Source: Methanobacteriota archaeon
Lineage (GTDB): Archaea; Thermoplasmatota; Poseidoniia; Poseidoniales; Thalassarchaeaceae
NCBI GenBank assembly: GCA_018654845.1
Contig: JABIKU010000025.1
Span: forward strand, 100,437-164,436
Reading direction: 5' to 3'
DNA: 64,000 bases
In this document: piece after piece, positions 40,469 through 47,816 of the stretch
How the letters are laid out: every line of letters begins with the position of its first letter
Numbering within the stretch: position 1 is the first letter of the stretch
The notes under the pieces: model-generated
What the model was told of the DNA's origin: nothing
The model's input: only the letters and a program-made list of their open reading frames with translations
Databases searched by the model: none
Translations under genes and position numbers: made by a program

Positions 40469-40475
40469 TTATATA
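40469..40475 (+). promoter_or_regulatory. TATA box of the L10e operon
   Basis: TTATATA, about 40 nt before ATG 40511, is the clearest archaeal TATA element in the window. A near-perfect palindrome CCACCT-A-AGGTGG lies at 40445-40457, just after the transporter stop, and could be an operator or a weak terminator stem. Confidence 0.5.
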
Positions 40476-40510
40476 CGGCAGGCAGGTCGGCCGAGTCCGA
40501 GGTAATTCAG

Positions 40511-41053
40511 ATGGCACGCAAGCCGGCAAAGATGTACCGCCAAATTAAGGGTCAGGCATTTACTCGACGTCAGTACACCGGTGGTGTGCCAAATAACCGA
40601 ATTCTTCGTTATTTTATGGGTAATAGAGTCAAGGCTGAAGCAGGAGAATTTCCAGTTCGCCTTGAGTTAACCGCAGATAACCCATGTCAAATTAGAGACT
40701 CGGCTCTAGAGGCAGCACGTCAGGTTGCAAACGCGACCATCAGAACTGCTGCTGGTGAGCAATATGCACTTCGAATGCACACCTACCCTCACCAAATTTT
40801 GCGAGAAAATAAGCAAGCGACCGGTGCTGGAGCAGACCGTGTTTCACAAGGTATGCGTCTTTCCTTTGGGAAAAATGTCGGAACCGCAGCTCGTGTTCAA
40901 CGAAACCAAGTAGTGGTTTCGATTGTCACTCAACCTGAATTCTATGTTCAAGCACGTGATGCACTTCGTAAGGCAACTTGTAAATTCCCTACCCCTTGTA
41001 CAATCCATGTGGCGGAAGGAACTGAACACTTACGAGCAAAGGGCCTAATCTGA
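40511..41053 (+). CDS. rpl10e: 50S ribosomal protein L10e (uL16)
   Basis: Archaeal uL16/L10e, 180 residues, a late-assembling protein near the peptidyl-transferase centre and tRNA acceptor arm. The N-terminus MARKPAKMYRQIKGQAFTRR and the internal HTYPHQILRENKQATGAGADRVSQGMRLSFGK are characteristic; the latter holds the conserved loop near the tRNA. The longer open frame from 40418 would overlap the transporter gene, so ATG 40511 is the start. It is followed by the phosphoribosyltransferase gene after 12 bp. Confidence 0.95.
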   Translation: MARKPAKMYRQIKGQAFTRRQYTGGVPNNRILRYFMGNRVKAEAGEFPVRLELTADNPCQIRDSALEAARQVANATIRTAAGEQYALRMHTYPHQILRENKQATGAGADRVSQGMRLSFGKNVGTAARVQRNQVVVSIVTQPEFYVQARDALRKATCKFPTPCTIHVAEGTEHLRAKGLI

Positions 41054-41065
41054 GAGTGGTCGGGA

Positions 41066-41644
41066 ATGACTCCCGGCGACCCACTATCAATCTTGCAAGA
41101 TTCACTTCGTGGGTCGCCAATAATTTGGAAAGGAGATTATCCTTACTTCATCCATCCGATTTCTGATGGAATACCTAGGATGGATGCCGATGTATTACGT
41201 GCAACTCGCGATTTGATTGTTGCTAGCGTAGATTGGTCAGAAGTTGATTTGATTGTAACAGTTGAAGCGATGGGTTTGCCACTTCTGGCTGCAGTCGGTG
41301 ATGCGACTGGAAAGCCGACTGTTGTCATCCGCAAGCGCTCGTATGGAATGGAGGGTGAAGTGGAGGTAAACGTCGCTACTGGTTACTCTCAATCCACCGT
41401 TTACATCAATGATATTCACCCAGGTGACCGGATTGTTATCGTCGATGATGTAATCTCTACTGGTGGAACTTTAGAGCCTTTGTTAGAGAAATTAGAAGAG
41501 ATGGGAGTCATCCTGAAGGATGTTGTAATCGCCATCGAGAAGGGCGAAGGACGAGAGCGATTGAATCGCGAGCGCCCGGAGTGGCCTGTTCGCTCCCTTG
41601 CACGCATCGATATCATTGATGGTAAGGTCGATATTCTCGAGTAA
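41066..41644 (+). CDS. hpt: Purine phosphoribosyltransferase (archaeal hypoxanthine/guanine type)
   Basis: Salvage enzyme joining a purine base to PRPP. The PRPP loop VIVDDVISTGGT is at 124-135, preceded by the TVEAMGLPLLAAV base-binding segment and PTVVIRKRSYG. At 192 residues it fits the archaeal Hpt group, which is related to adenine phosphoribosyltransferases, so the base preference (hypoxanthine and guanine, or adenine) is not certain from the sequence alone. It is probably cotranscribed with the L10e gene. Confidence 0.8.
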   Translation: MTPGDPLSILQDSLRGSPIIWKGDYPYFIHPISDGIPRMDADVLRATRDLIVASVDWSEVDLIVTVEAMGLPLLAAVGDATGKPTVVIRKRSYGMEGEVEVNVATGYSQSTVYINDIHPGDRIVIVDDVISTGGTLEPLLEKLEEMGVILKDVVIAIEKGEGRERLNRERPEWPVRSLARIDIIDGKVDILE

Positions 41645-41740
41645 TCTTTTGTTTTCTACACTCTTATCCACAAATCACCAATAGCAGCAACAACGGGAAT
41701 ACTTGTTTGTTTAAATCCCAAGCCACGTCGGTAGTAGATA

Positions 41741-42775
41741 ATGGCAGATATGGAATTTGGATTACACACCTTCGGCGATGCCACAAATGGGTCTTCGAAT
41801 CAGTTGCTTGATGATGCCCAGGTTCTAAGAAATGTGCTCGAACAGGCAGTACTAGCAGACAGTCTAGGAGTAGATTGCTTTGGAGTGGGAGAACATCACC
41901 GAGAGGATTTCGTGATCTCAGCGCCGGAGACTATGCTCGCTGGAATCGCTACAAGGACTGAAAAAATTAGACTTAATTCCGCCGTTACTGTGCTCAGCAC
42001 TGATGACCCAGTGAGAGTGTATCAGCGCTTCGCTACCATAGATGCTCTCTCGAACGGGAGGGCTGAACCAATTCTCGGAAGGGGGTCTTTCACCGAGTCG
42101 TACCCCCTGTTCGGATTCGAACTCAAAGACTATGATGAATTATTCGAAGATAGATTACAAATTTTCTCCCAATTGAGAGATGGTGCCCCGGTTACATGGC
42201 AAGGACGCACGCGCTCACCTCTTCAGAATCAAGTTGTCTATCCCAGACTTGAACGACCTCAAATGAAATCATGGGTAGGAGTCGGAGGTAGTCAGGAGTC
42301 GGTCATCCGAGCCGCCAGATATGATTTTCCGTTAATGCTCGCTATCATAGGTGGCTCGCCTACTCGGTTCACCTCTTTCATCGACCAATATCAAAACTCC
42401 CGAAAGCAGTTCAATCTACCTGTAGGCGAGGTGGCGATTCACTGCCCAGGACATATTGCAGAGACCGATGAAAAGGCGAAACAGACAGTCTGGCCACACC
42501 TACAAGGGATGTATGCCAAGATTGGACGTGAGAGAGGTTGGCCACCAATGAGATATGATCAATTCCAGTTCGGAACTAGTCCAGATGGTGCAATGTTCAT
42601 CGGTTCTCCTGATACAGTAGCAAGAAAAATTGTAGATGTCACCAATCTACTGGGAGTTGATAGATTCGACATGAAATATAGCAACGGCACAATGCCTCAT
42701 GAAGATTGTATGGATTCAATCAAACTCTTTGCCACCGAGGTGATTCCACGTGTGCGAGAACTCCGCGAAGAATGA
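41741..42775 (+). CDS. LLM-class flavin-dependent monooxygenase
   Basis: Member of the bacterial luciferase-like superfamily, 344 residues, a TIM-barrel enzyme using reduced flavin. Typical features are the GLHTFGD start, the GVGEHHREDFVISAPETMLAGIATRTEKIRLNSAVTVLSTDDPVRVYQRFATIDALSNGRAEPILGRG segment (given here only by its key parts: EHH, VTVLS, DPVRVYQ, GRG), and GSPDTVARKI near the C-terminus, a position for the flavin phosphate. The substrate is unknown. The family is much more common in bacteria, so horizontal transfer is plausible but not shown. Confidence 0.85.
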   Translation: MADMEFGLHTFGDATNGSSNQLLDDAQVLRNVLEQAVLADSLGVDCFGVGEHHREDFVISAPETMLAGIATRTEKIRLNSAVTVLSTDDPVRVYQRFATIDALSNGRAEPILGRGSFTESYPLFGFELKDYDELFEDRLQIFSQLRDGAPVTWQGRTRSPLQNQVVYPRLERPQMKSWVGVGGSQESVIRAARYDFPLMLAIIGGSPTRFTSFIDQYQNSRKQFNLPVGEVAIHCPGHIAETDEKAKQTVWPHLQGMYAKIGRERGWPPMRYDQFQFGTSPDGAMFIGSPDTVARKIVDVTNLLGVDRFDMKYSNGTMPHEDCMDSIKLFATEVIPRVRELREE

Positions 42776-42851
42776 TTTGGGATGAAAGCACATCGCATTT
42801 CAGATGCAACCGCTCAAATACGGGTCCTCGGACGGCGGGTCGGTCATAACC

Positions 42852-43961
42852 ATGGATATGGAACGTCATGATTTCCAGCTCGATGATTTAGTCGAGAGAA
42901 TCAAAGAGAATGACCACCGTCTCGTGGCACTTCAGGTCCCAGAAGGCTTGAAGATGCAAGCCCTCGAAATGATGGATGCAATCGAAAATGATTCGGCAGC
43001 AAAGGTAGTTTTAGCCGCCGACCCATGTTATGGGGCATGTGATTTAGTACACGATAAGATGCGTATGATGGGTGTGGAGTTAGTGGCTCATATGGGACAC
43101 AGTGCAATGAATATCGATTCTGGTATGCCAACTCATTTCATTCCCGTAACCTACGATGGAGACCCTGAAATCGACCCTGTATTACCAATTCTAGCTCGTC
43201 ATAAAGCGATTGCAGAAGCGCGAATCGTCGAAGCAGAATCACCTATCGACCTCAGCGATGAAGCAGCACGCGAGCGTTTCGTAGATGCGGTTGGAAGAGT
43301 ATCTCCACTTACCGGAACAAAGTTAGGATTGGTTGGCTCGATTCAACACTTGCACCTATTGGAGGAATACAAGTTGCGGTTCGAAGCAGCAGGATTTGAA
43401 GTCACAATTCCAACAGGCGGCGCTCGTCTAACATTTCCAGGGCAGGTATTAGGCTGCAATTATTCGGGTGATGACCCATCAATTGGCCACTATCTTTTCC
43501 TCGGCTCAGGAGATTTTCATCCGATTGGTTTGGTTTTACATACCGGTAAACCACTGGCACTGCTCGATCCTTACGATGGTGGGGCGAGTGAAATGTCATT
43601 CGAAAGAATCGAGCGAATTTTACGTCAGCGAATGGGATTGATTTTCAGCATCGATGACGCAAAGACTTTTGGAATTTTGATTGGCGAGAAGCCAGGACAA
43701 ATGCGTCGTAATTTAGCGATTCGAATGAAGAAGCTTCTCGAAAAACATGGCAAGAAAGGATATCTTTTGGCTCTCGACCATGTCGGCCCAGACCTAATCG
43801 ATTTCTATCCTGTCGATGCTTTCGTCAACACCGCTTGCCCACGCATCGCTATCGATGACGCGGTGAAATATGCTAAGCCATTAATTACGCCGTTTGAACT
43901 TGAGGTCGCCCTTGGTGAAAAGCAATGGGAGAACGGCTACCAATTCGATGAAATCCCATGA
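42852..43961 (+). CDS. dph2: Diphthamide biosynthesis protein Dph2 (3-amino-3-carboxypropyl transferase)
   Basis: Catalyses the first step of diphthamide formation on elongation factor 2, using a 4Fe-4S cluster and non-classical radical SAM chemistry. Three cysteine positions expected to bind the cluster are visible: C59 in ADPCYGACD, one in VLGCNYSG, and one in NTACPRI. C59 falls at the same number as in the characterised Pyrococcus enzyme. The archaeal single-subunit form is 340-385 residues. I chose ATG 42852; the open frame extends to 42804 without homologous sequence. Confident assignment. Confidence 0.93.
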   Translation: MDMERHDFQLDDLVERIKENDHRLVALQVPEGLKMQALEMMDAIENDSAAKVVLAADPCYGACDLVHDKMRMMGVELVAHMGHSAMNIDSGMPTHFIPVTYDGDPEIDPVLPILARHKAIAEARIVEAESPIDLSDEAARERFVDAVGRVSPLTGTKLGLVGSIQHLHLLEEYKLRFEAAGFEVTIPTGGARLTFPGQVLGCNYSGDDPSIGHYLFLGSGDFHPIGLVLHTGKPLALLDPYDGGASEMSFERIERILRQRMGLIFSIDDAKTFGILIGEKPGQMRRNLAIRMKKLLEKHGKKGYLLALDHVGPDLIDFYPVDAFVNTACPRIAIDDAVKYAKPLITPFELEVALGEKQWENGYQFDEIP

Positions 43962-44014
43962 TATATTATCCGTTTTCTCCATTTCGAATTTTAGGGAATT
44001 TGATTCAATGACCC

Positions 44015-44048
44015 CGCGCGCGTGCACAGAGGCGTGTATACGCGCGCG
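44015..44048. repeat. GC-rich inverted repeat upstream of orc1/cdc6
   Basis: Arms CGCGCGCGT and ACGCGCGCG (9 bp, perfect) flank a 16-nt spacer, in an otherwise AT-leaning 132-bp gap between dph2 and orc1/cdc6. It could be part of a replication origin, an autoregulatory site of Cdc6, or a terminator stem for dph2. No canonical ORB sequence was recognised. Confidence 0.5.
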
Positions 44049-44093
44049 CTGCAGCAAATATCTCTAATAACGGCGAGAGCACGACTACAATGA

Positions 44094-45272
44094 ATGGCAG
44101 GATACCTCGACCGCATCGGCGCTGGCAAAATCCTTCGGGATAAAGCACCTTTTTCTTTCGATTGGACGCCGCCAGCTTTGGTCAGTCGAGACGACGAGTT
44201 GGAAGAACTCGCCGGTTTGTTTTCACATATCGGCAGTAATGGTTCCAGTGGGAGAGCAATCATCACCGGCCCTGTTGGAACTGGAAAAACGATTTTGACA
44301 AGAAAATTTGGTGAAGATTTGCACCGACATTTACACGAGGTTCGTAAAATCACACTTGCCCATGTAAATTGTAGGAACCATCCCTCTGCATCCCAAGTAC
44401 TGCAACAAATTGCTATATCTCTCGATTCTGGACATCCAGAGCGCGGACTGAGTTCTGGCGAAATTATTCAATCAATTCGCAGAAATCTGCTCGCGCACAA
44501 TTTGCATCTATTACTTGTACTAGATGAGGTTGATGTGCTAATTCGTCGTGATAATTCAGACCTCATTTACAAGCTTCTTCGAATCGATGAAGGCAAGGAA
44601 CACCAAGGGTCAATCTCACTTATTCTCGTCAGCCAAGACTCAACTCTGTTAACGTTATTCGAGCCAGCAATAATTTCACGGCTTGGTGCCAGTAATCTTC
44701 TCGAATTGGCGCCATATGATCAATCTGGACTCTCGGCTATCGCTCGTCAACGTGCCGACGCAGCTTGTATCACCGGCACGGTTGGTGAAGAAGTTCTGAC
44801 AAGAATCGGCGCGCTTGCTTCTGGCAGTGGAGATGCGCGTATTGCCATCGAGCTACTCGATGCCGCCGTTCGCCGCGCCGAAAAAGCAGGTCGTGGAGAG
44901 ATCACTATCGCGGATGTTTTGCCTAGTACACTTCGTTCTGCCTCACTCGAGCCGAGTCAGGTCGATTCACTTTCAAAAGATCAAAAATTAATCATGCTCG
45001 GCCTATGCAGACGGTTGAAAAAATCTGGTGAGATAACGAGTGGTGATGCAGGGAAATTATACGCATTAGTATGTGAGGAATTTGAAGTAAAACAACGAAG
45101 TTATACGACATTCTGGAAACACCTGAAGTTTCTTGAAAGTGAGGGATTAATTGAAACACGCAAGGCAAAATCAACAGTGGGAAGAGGGCGAACAACTCAC
45201 ATTACGATGAACAGCATTGCACCCGCTAATCTAGAAAGTAGAATTGAGAAAGATTTGCAACGAGGGATATAA
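44094..45272 (+). CDS. cdc6: Orc1/Cdc6 replication initiator
   Basis: Archaeal origin-binding AAA+ ATPase of 392 residues. Walker A GPVGTGKT is at 59-66, Walker B LLLVLDEVDVL at 139-149, sensor 1 LILVSQDS, and sensor 2 GSGDARIAIELL with its arginine. The C-terminal winged helix (about 300-385) ends in TVGRGRTTHITMN, which fits DNA contact. In archaea an origin often lies next to orc1/cdc6, and the upstream gap holds a striking GC palindrome. A short GC hairpin overlaps the stop codon. Confidence 0.95.
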   Translation: MAGYLDRIGAGKILRDKAPFSFDWTPPALVSRDDELEELAGLFSHIGSNGSSGRAIITGPVGTGKTILTRKFGEDLHRHLHEVRKITLAHVNCRNHPSASQVLQQIAISLDSGHPERGLSSGEIIQSIRRNLLAHNLHLLLVLDEVDVLIRRDNSDLIYKLLRIDEGKEHQGSISLILVSQDSTLLTLFEPAIISRLGASNLLELAPYDQSGLSAIARQRADAACITGTVGEEVLTRIGALASGSGDARIAIELLDAAVRRAEKAGRGEITIADVLPSTLRSASLEPSQVDSLSKDQKLIMLGLCRRLKKSGEITSGDAGKLYALVCEEFEVKQRSYTTFWKHLKFLESEGLIETRKAKSTVGRGRTTHITMNSIAPANLESRIEKDLQRGI

Positions 45273-45287
45273 GCCCCTAAGGGGCTT
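45271..45287 (+). terminator. Short hairpin at the cdc6 3' end
   Basis: AAGCCCC, TAA, GGGGCTT: seven perfect base pairs beginning inside the cdc6 stop codon. There is no strong T tract after it, so a terminator role is only tentative; it may instead limit read-through into the eS6 gene 54 bp further on. Confidence 0.35.
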
Positions 45288-45340
45288 CCGAACCGCTCTT
45301 ATAGGGGTCGTATCTCGGGATGCCGTCCAAGGTGACTAAC

Positions 45341-45835
45341 ATGGCAGGAGAACAAGCCTTCAAGGCAGTAATCAACGATACGAACCCGACCGCGGGTGGT
45401 CGAGCGTTTTCAGTAGAAATTACAGGTTCAAACTACAATCATTTCCTCGGAAAGAAGATTGGCGATAACGTCGATGGAATGTTTATCGGAGAAGGAGACC
45501 AATCACTTTCCGGATACAAATTGGAGATTACCGGCGGCTCGGATAAGACAGGTCGCCCAATGCGCGCAGATCTCGCTGGTGGTAACATCAAGTCTGTTTT
45601 GATAACAGCTGGCGTTGGTTACAAAGGTAAGAAATACGTAAGGAAAAATTCCAAGGTTTACCGATACAAGTACGATGGTCTTCGCCGCCGACGAAATCTC
45701 CGTGGTAACACAATCAGCACAGAAACTCGTCAATTGAATCTCAAGATTATCGAATCTGGAAACCGTACTCTCGGCACAATTTTTGGTGTTGAGGAATTTA
45801 CTCCTGTCGAGTCATCCACCTCCGAAGAGGAGTGA
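45341..45835 (+). CDS. rps6e: 30S ribosomal protein S6e (eS6)
   Basis: Archaeal/eukaryotic-specific small-subunit protein. Key blocks are KAVINDTNPTAGGRAFSVEI, FLGKKIGDNVDGMFIG and the basic KTGRPMRADL...YVRKNSKVYRYKYDGLRRRRNLRG segment. ATG 45341 is preferred because AAGGTGA sits 5 nt before it; ATG 45320 would add seven residues. At 164 residues it is longer than many archaeal eS6 proteins (about 125), the excess being a C-terminal tail that ends STSEEE. It is followed after 11 bp by the aIF2-gamma gene, a common archaeal order. Confidence 0.93.
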   Translation: MAGEQAFKAVINDTNPTAGGRAFSVEITGSNYNHFLGKKIGDNVDGMFIGEGDQSLSGYKLEITGGSDKTGRPMRADLAGGNIKSVLITAGVGYKGKKYVRKNSKVYRYKYDGLRRRRNLRGNTISTETRQLNLKIIESGNRTLGTIFGVEEFTPVESSTSEEE

Positions 45836-45846
45836 ATCGATAGGGG

Positions 45847-47094
45847 ATGATGCTTCTGGCTAAAGCGCAACGACAGCCCGAAGTAAATATCGGAATGGTC
45901 GGTCACGTCGACCATGGCAAAACCACTCTCACGCAAGCTCTGTCTGGAACTTGGACCGATACGCACTCCGAAGAGCGTAAGCGTGGAATCAGTATCAAAC
46001 TCGGTTACGCTGATACTGAATTTTATTCGACAAAAGATGGTGAGTTTTACGCTAAAGGAAAGCATCCTAAAGGTAAGAAAGACGATGCTAAAGAATACCT
46101 GCGCACAGTTTCTTTCGTCGATGCTCCAGGACACGAGACACTGATGGCAGTGATGATCTCAGGCGCATCGATTATGGATGGAGCGCTTCTATTGGTTTCA
46201 GCTACTGAAACCTGCCCACAACCACAAACCCGAGAGCACCTCGCTGCTCTCGAAATCGCTGGAATTGAGAATATTGTAATCGTTCAAAATAAAATCGATC
46301 TCGCTACTAGTGAGAAGGCAAAGCAGAATTACAAACAAATCAAGGCTTTCACAAAAGGGACAATTGCAGAGAATGCTCCAGTAATTCCAGTCTCTGCTCA
46401 TCACGATGTAAATTTGGATATTTTAATTCAAGCGATTGAAGAAATGATTCCTACACCAGACCGCTCTGAAGAAGAGAATGGTCTGATGTATGTCGCACGC
46501 TCTTTTGACACAAATCGACCTGGCACGCGACCAGAAAAGCTGACTGGTGGAATCCTCGGTGGGAGCATCGTCGAAGGATTCTTTTCTGTCGGCGACAAAA
46601 TTTTGATTGCTCCAGGTCGCCGAATCAAAAAAGGCAACAAATTCCTCTGGGAACCATTGCCAACAGTAATTGAGAGCATCAAGGGCGGAGGCAATGACTT
46701 GGAAAGTGCTCATGCAGGTGGACTCTGTGGAATCGCAACACCACTCGACCCTGTTGCAGCCAAGGCGGACGAATTATCGGGCCAGGTTATGGCAAGGGTG
46801 GGAGAATTACCCCCAACTTGGGAAAAATTAGGAATCAAACTCGAATTACTCGATAATATGGTCGCATCTGGAGCCGGAGAAGCAGAACCTGTGCGCAATT
46901 TACAATCGAATGAAATGTTGATGATTAATTCAGCAACGGCAACTTCTGTTGGAACCGTAACCTCAGTCAAGGGCAAGAAAGCAACCATGGAATTACGCAG
47001 ACCAATTTGTGCAAAAGAAGGCTCGAGAATCACACTTTCACGCCGTGTCGGAACACGTTGGCGATTGATTGGTCACGGTACCATCTCAGGGTGA
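45847..47094 (+). CDS. eif2g: Translation initiation factor aIF2 subunit gamma
   Basis: GTPase core of aIF2, which brings initiator Met-tRNA to the small subunit. G1 is GHVDHGKT (19-26), G2 lies in the switch around RGISIKLGY, G3 is DAPGHE, and G4 is QNKIDL. Domains II and III follow, with GGxxGGSIVEG and a C-terminal RRVGTRWRLIGHG end. Length of 415 residues is normal. ATG 45850 is an equally possible start. The PIN gene starts 5 bp after its stop. Confidence 0.95.
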   Translation: MMLLAKAQRQPEVNIGMVGHVDHGKTTLTQALSGTWTDTHSEERKRGISIKLGYADTEFYSTKDGEFYAKGKHPKGKKDDAKEYLRTVSFVDAPGHETLMAVMISGASIMDGALLLVSATETCPQPQTREHLAALEIAGIENIVIVQNKIDLATSEKAKQNYKQIKAFTKGTIAENAPVIPVSAHHDVNLDILIQAIEEMIPTPDRSEEENGLMYVARSFDTNRPGTRPEKLTGGILGGSIVEGFFSVGDKILIAPGRRIKKGNKFLWEPLPTVIESIKGGGNDLESAHAGGLCGIATPLDPVAAKADELSGQVMARVGELPPTWEKLGIKLELLDNMVASGAGEAEPVRNLQSNEMLMINSATATSVGTVTSVKGKKATMELRRPICAKEGSRITLSRRVGTRWRLIGHGTISG

Positions 47095-47099
47095 ATAAA

Positions 47100-47468
47100 A
47101 TGGTTAGCGTCCTTATCGACGCCTGCGGTTGGGCTGCATTGATTGATGCAGGATTGAATCTTGATGTTTCGATGCGCGATGTTCTAGGTAAGCCGGATTA
47201 CATTGTGCTCGACAAAGTTCAGGAAGAACTAGATTCATTAGCGCAGCAACGAAGAGGATTATTGTTGCCGCTTCTCGCCAAACGCGGAAAGCGAATGGAA
47301 AATCCGGAAGGAATTCGACATACGGATTTGATGCTAATCGAACTTTCACGGAAAAATCGATGGCCCGTTTTGACTGTTGATCGACGATTGAAAGAGCGAT
47401 TAATCGAAAATGGTGGCTCATATATCGAAGTCACTTCGAGACGAATTTTGAGACATGTTGAAAATTAA
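47100..47468 (+). CDS. PIN-domain protein, Fcf1/Utp24-like
   Basis: A 122-residue PIN nuclease of the archaeal group related to eukaryotic Fcf1/Utp24, which cut pre-rRNA at the 5' end of 18S. Acidic residues typical of the active site appear at D7 (VLIDACGW), in DKVQEELDSL, at DLMLIEL and in TVDRRLKERL. The position directly behind eS6 and aIF2-gamma is a conserved archaeal arrangement and supports a ribosome-maturation role over a toxin role; no antitoxin gene is adjacent. The longer open frame from 47007 overlaps the aIF2-gamma gene and is rejected. Confidence 0.82.
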   Translation: MVSVLIDACGWAALIDAGLNLDVSMRDVLGKPDYIVLDKVQEELDSLAQQRRGLLLPLLAKRGKRMENPEGIRHTDLMLIELSRKNRWPVLTVDRRLKERLIENGGSYIEVTSRRILRHVEN

Positions 47469-47499
47469 CATTAGTGGCCTCATTGGATACTGAGAAGAA

Positions 47500-47799
47500 T
47501 CAAGGTAGAGTGAATAATCTGTCATCGCCATGACCGTCCATCAATCCGATGCGCACGGCCGCATCTATCCATGCATGGGCGTAATTTATTGCTCCGAATG
47601 CACGAACTAAATCTCCTTCCTCCATGAAATGACGTGCATCGGATTGGTAATCATCACACATCCTCATCATCGAGGCAAGGCGAGTTGCATCCTCATCGCT
47701 TTGAGTGCTAGGTGTTGCCTTCGCTCTAGCTTCCGCAGTCAGTGCGAGATAACTCTCAATTTTTTCACGTGTAACTATTGAACCATCATCCGACATCAT
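47500..47799 (-). CDS. DUF357 family archaeal protein
   Basis: Small helical protein of 99 residues. The C-terminal half, MCDDYQSDARHFMEEGDLVRAFGAINYAHAWIDAAVRIGLM, is the DUF357 signature (YxxDxxHF, GD, AF, YAHAWxDA; shown here only as its key parts). The family is conserved in Euryarchaeota with no known function. GAGGTGAA precedes a double ATG, so the start could be 47799 or 47796. It lies 17 bp downstream of the AAA-wHTH gene on the same strand and converges on the PIN gene. Confidence 0.82.
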   Translation of the reverse strand: MMSDDGSIVTREKIESYLALTAEARAKATPSTQSDEDATRLASMMRMCDDYQSDARHFMEEGDLVRAFGAINYAHAWIDAAVRIGLMDGHGDDRLFTLP

Positions 47800-47816
47800 T
47801 TCACCTCATTTTTGAT

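Noticed and set aside
47100-47468. PIN-domain gene as a VapC toxin
   Set aside because: No antitoxin gene adjoins it, and the eS6/aIF2-gamma context and sequence fit the Fcf1-like ribosomal group instead.
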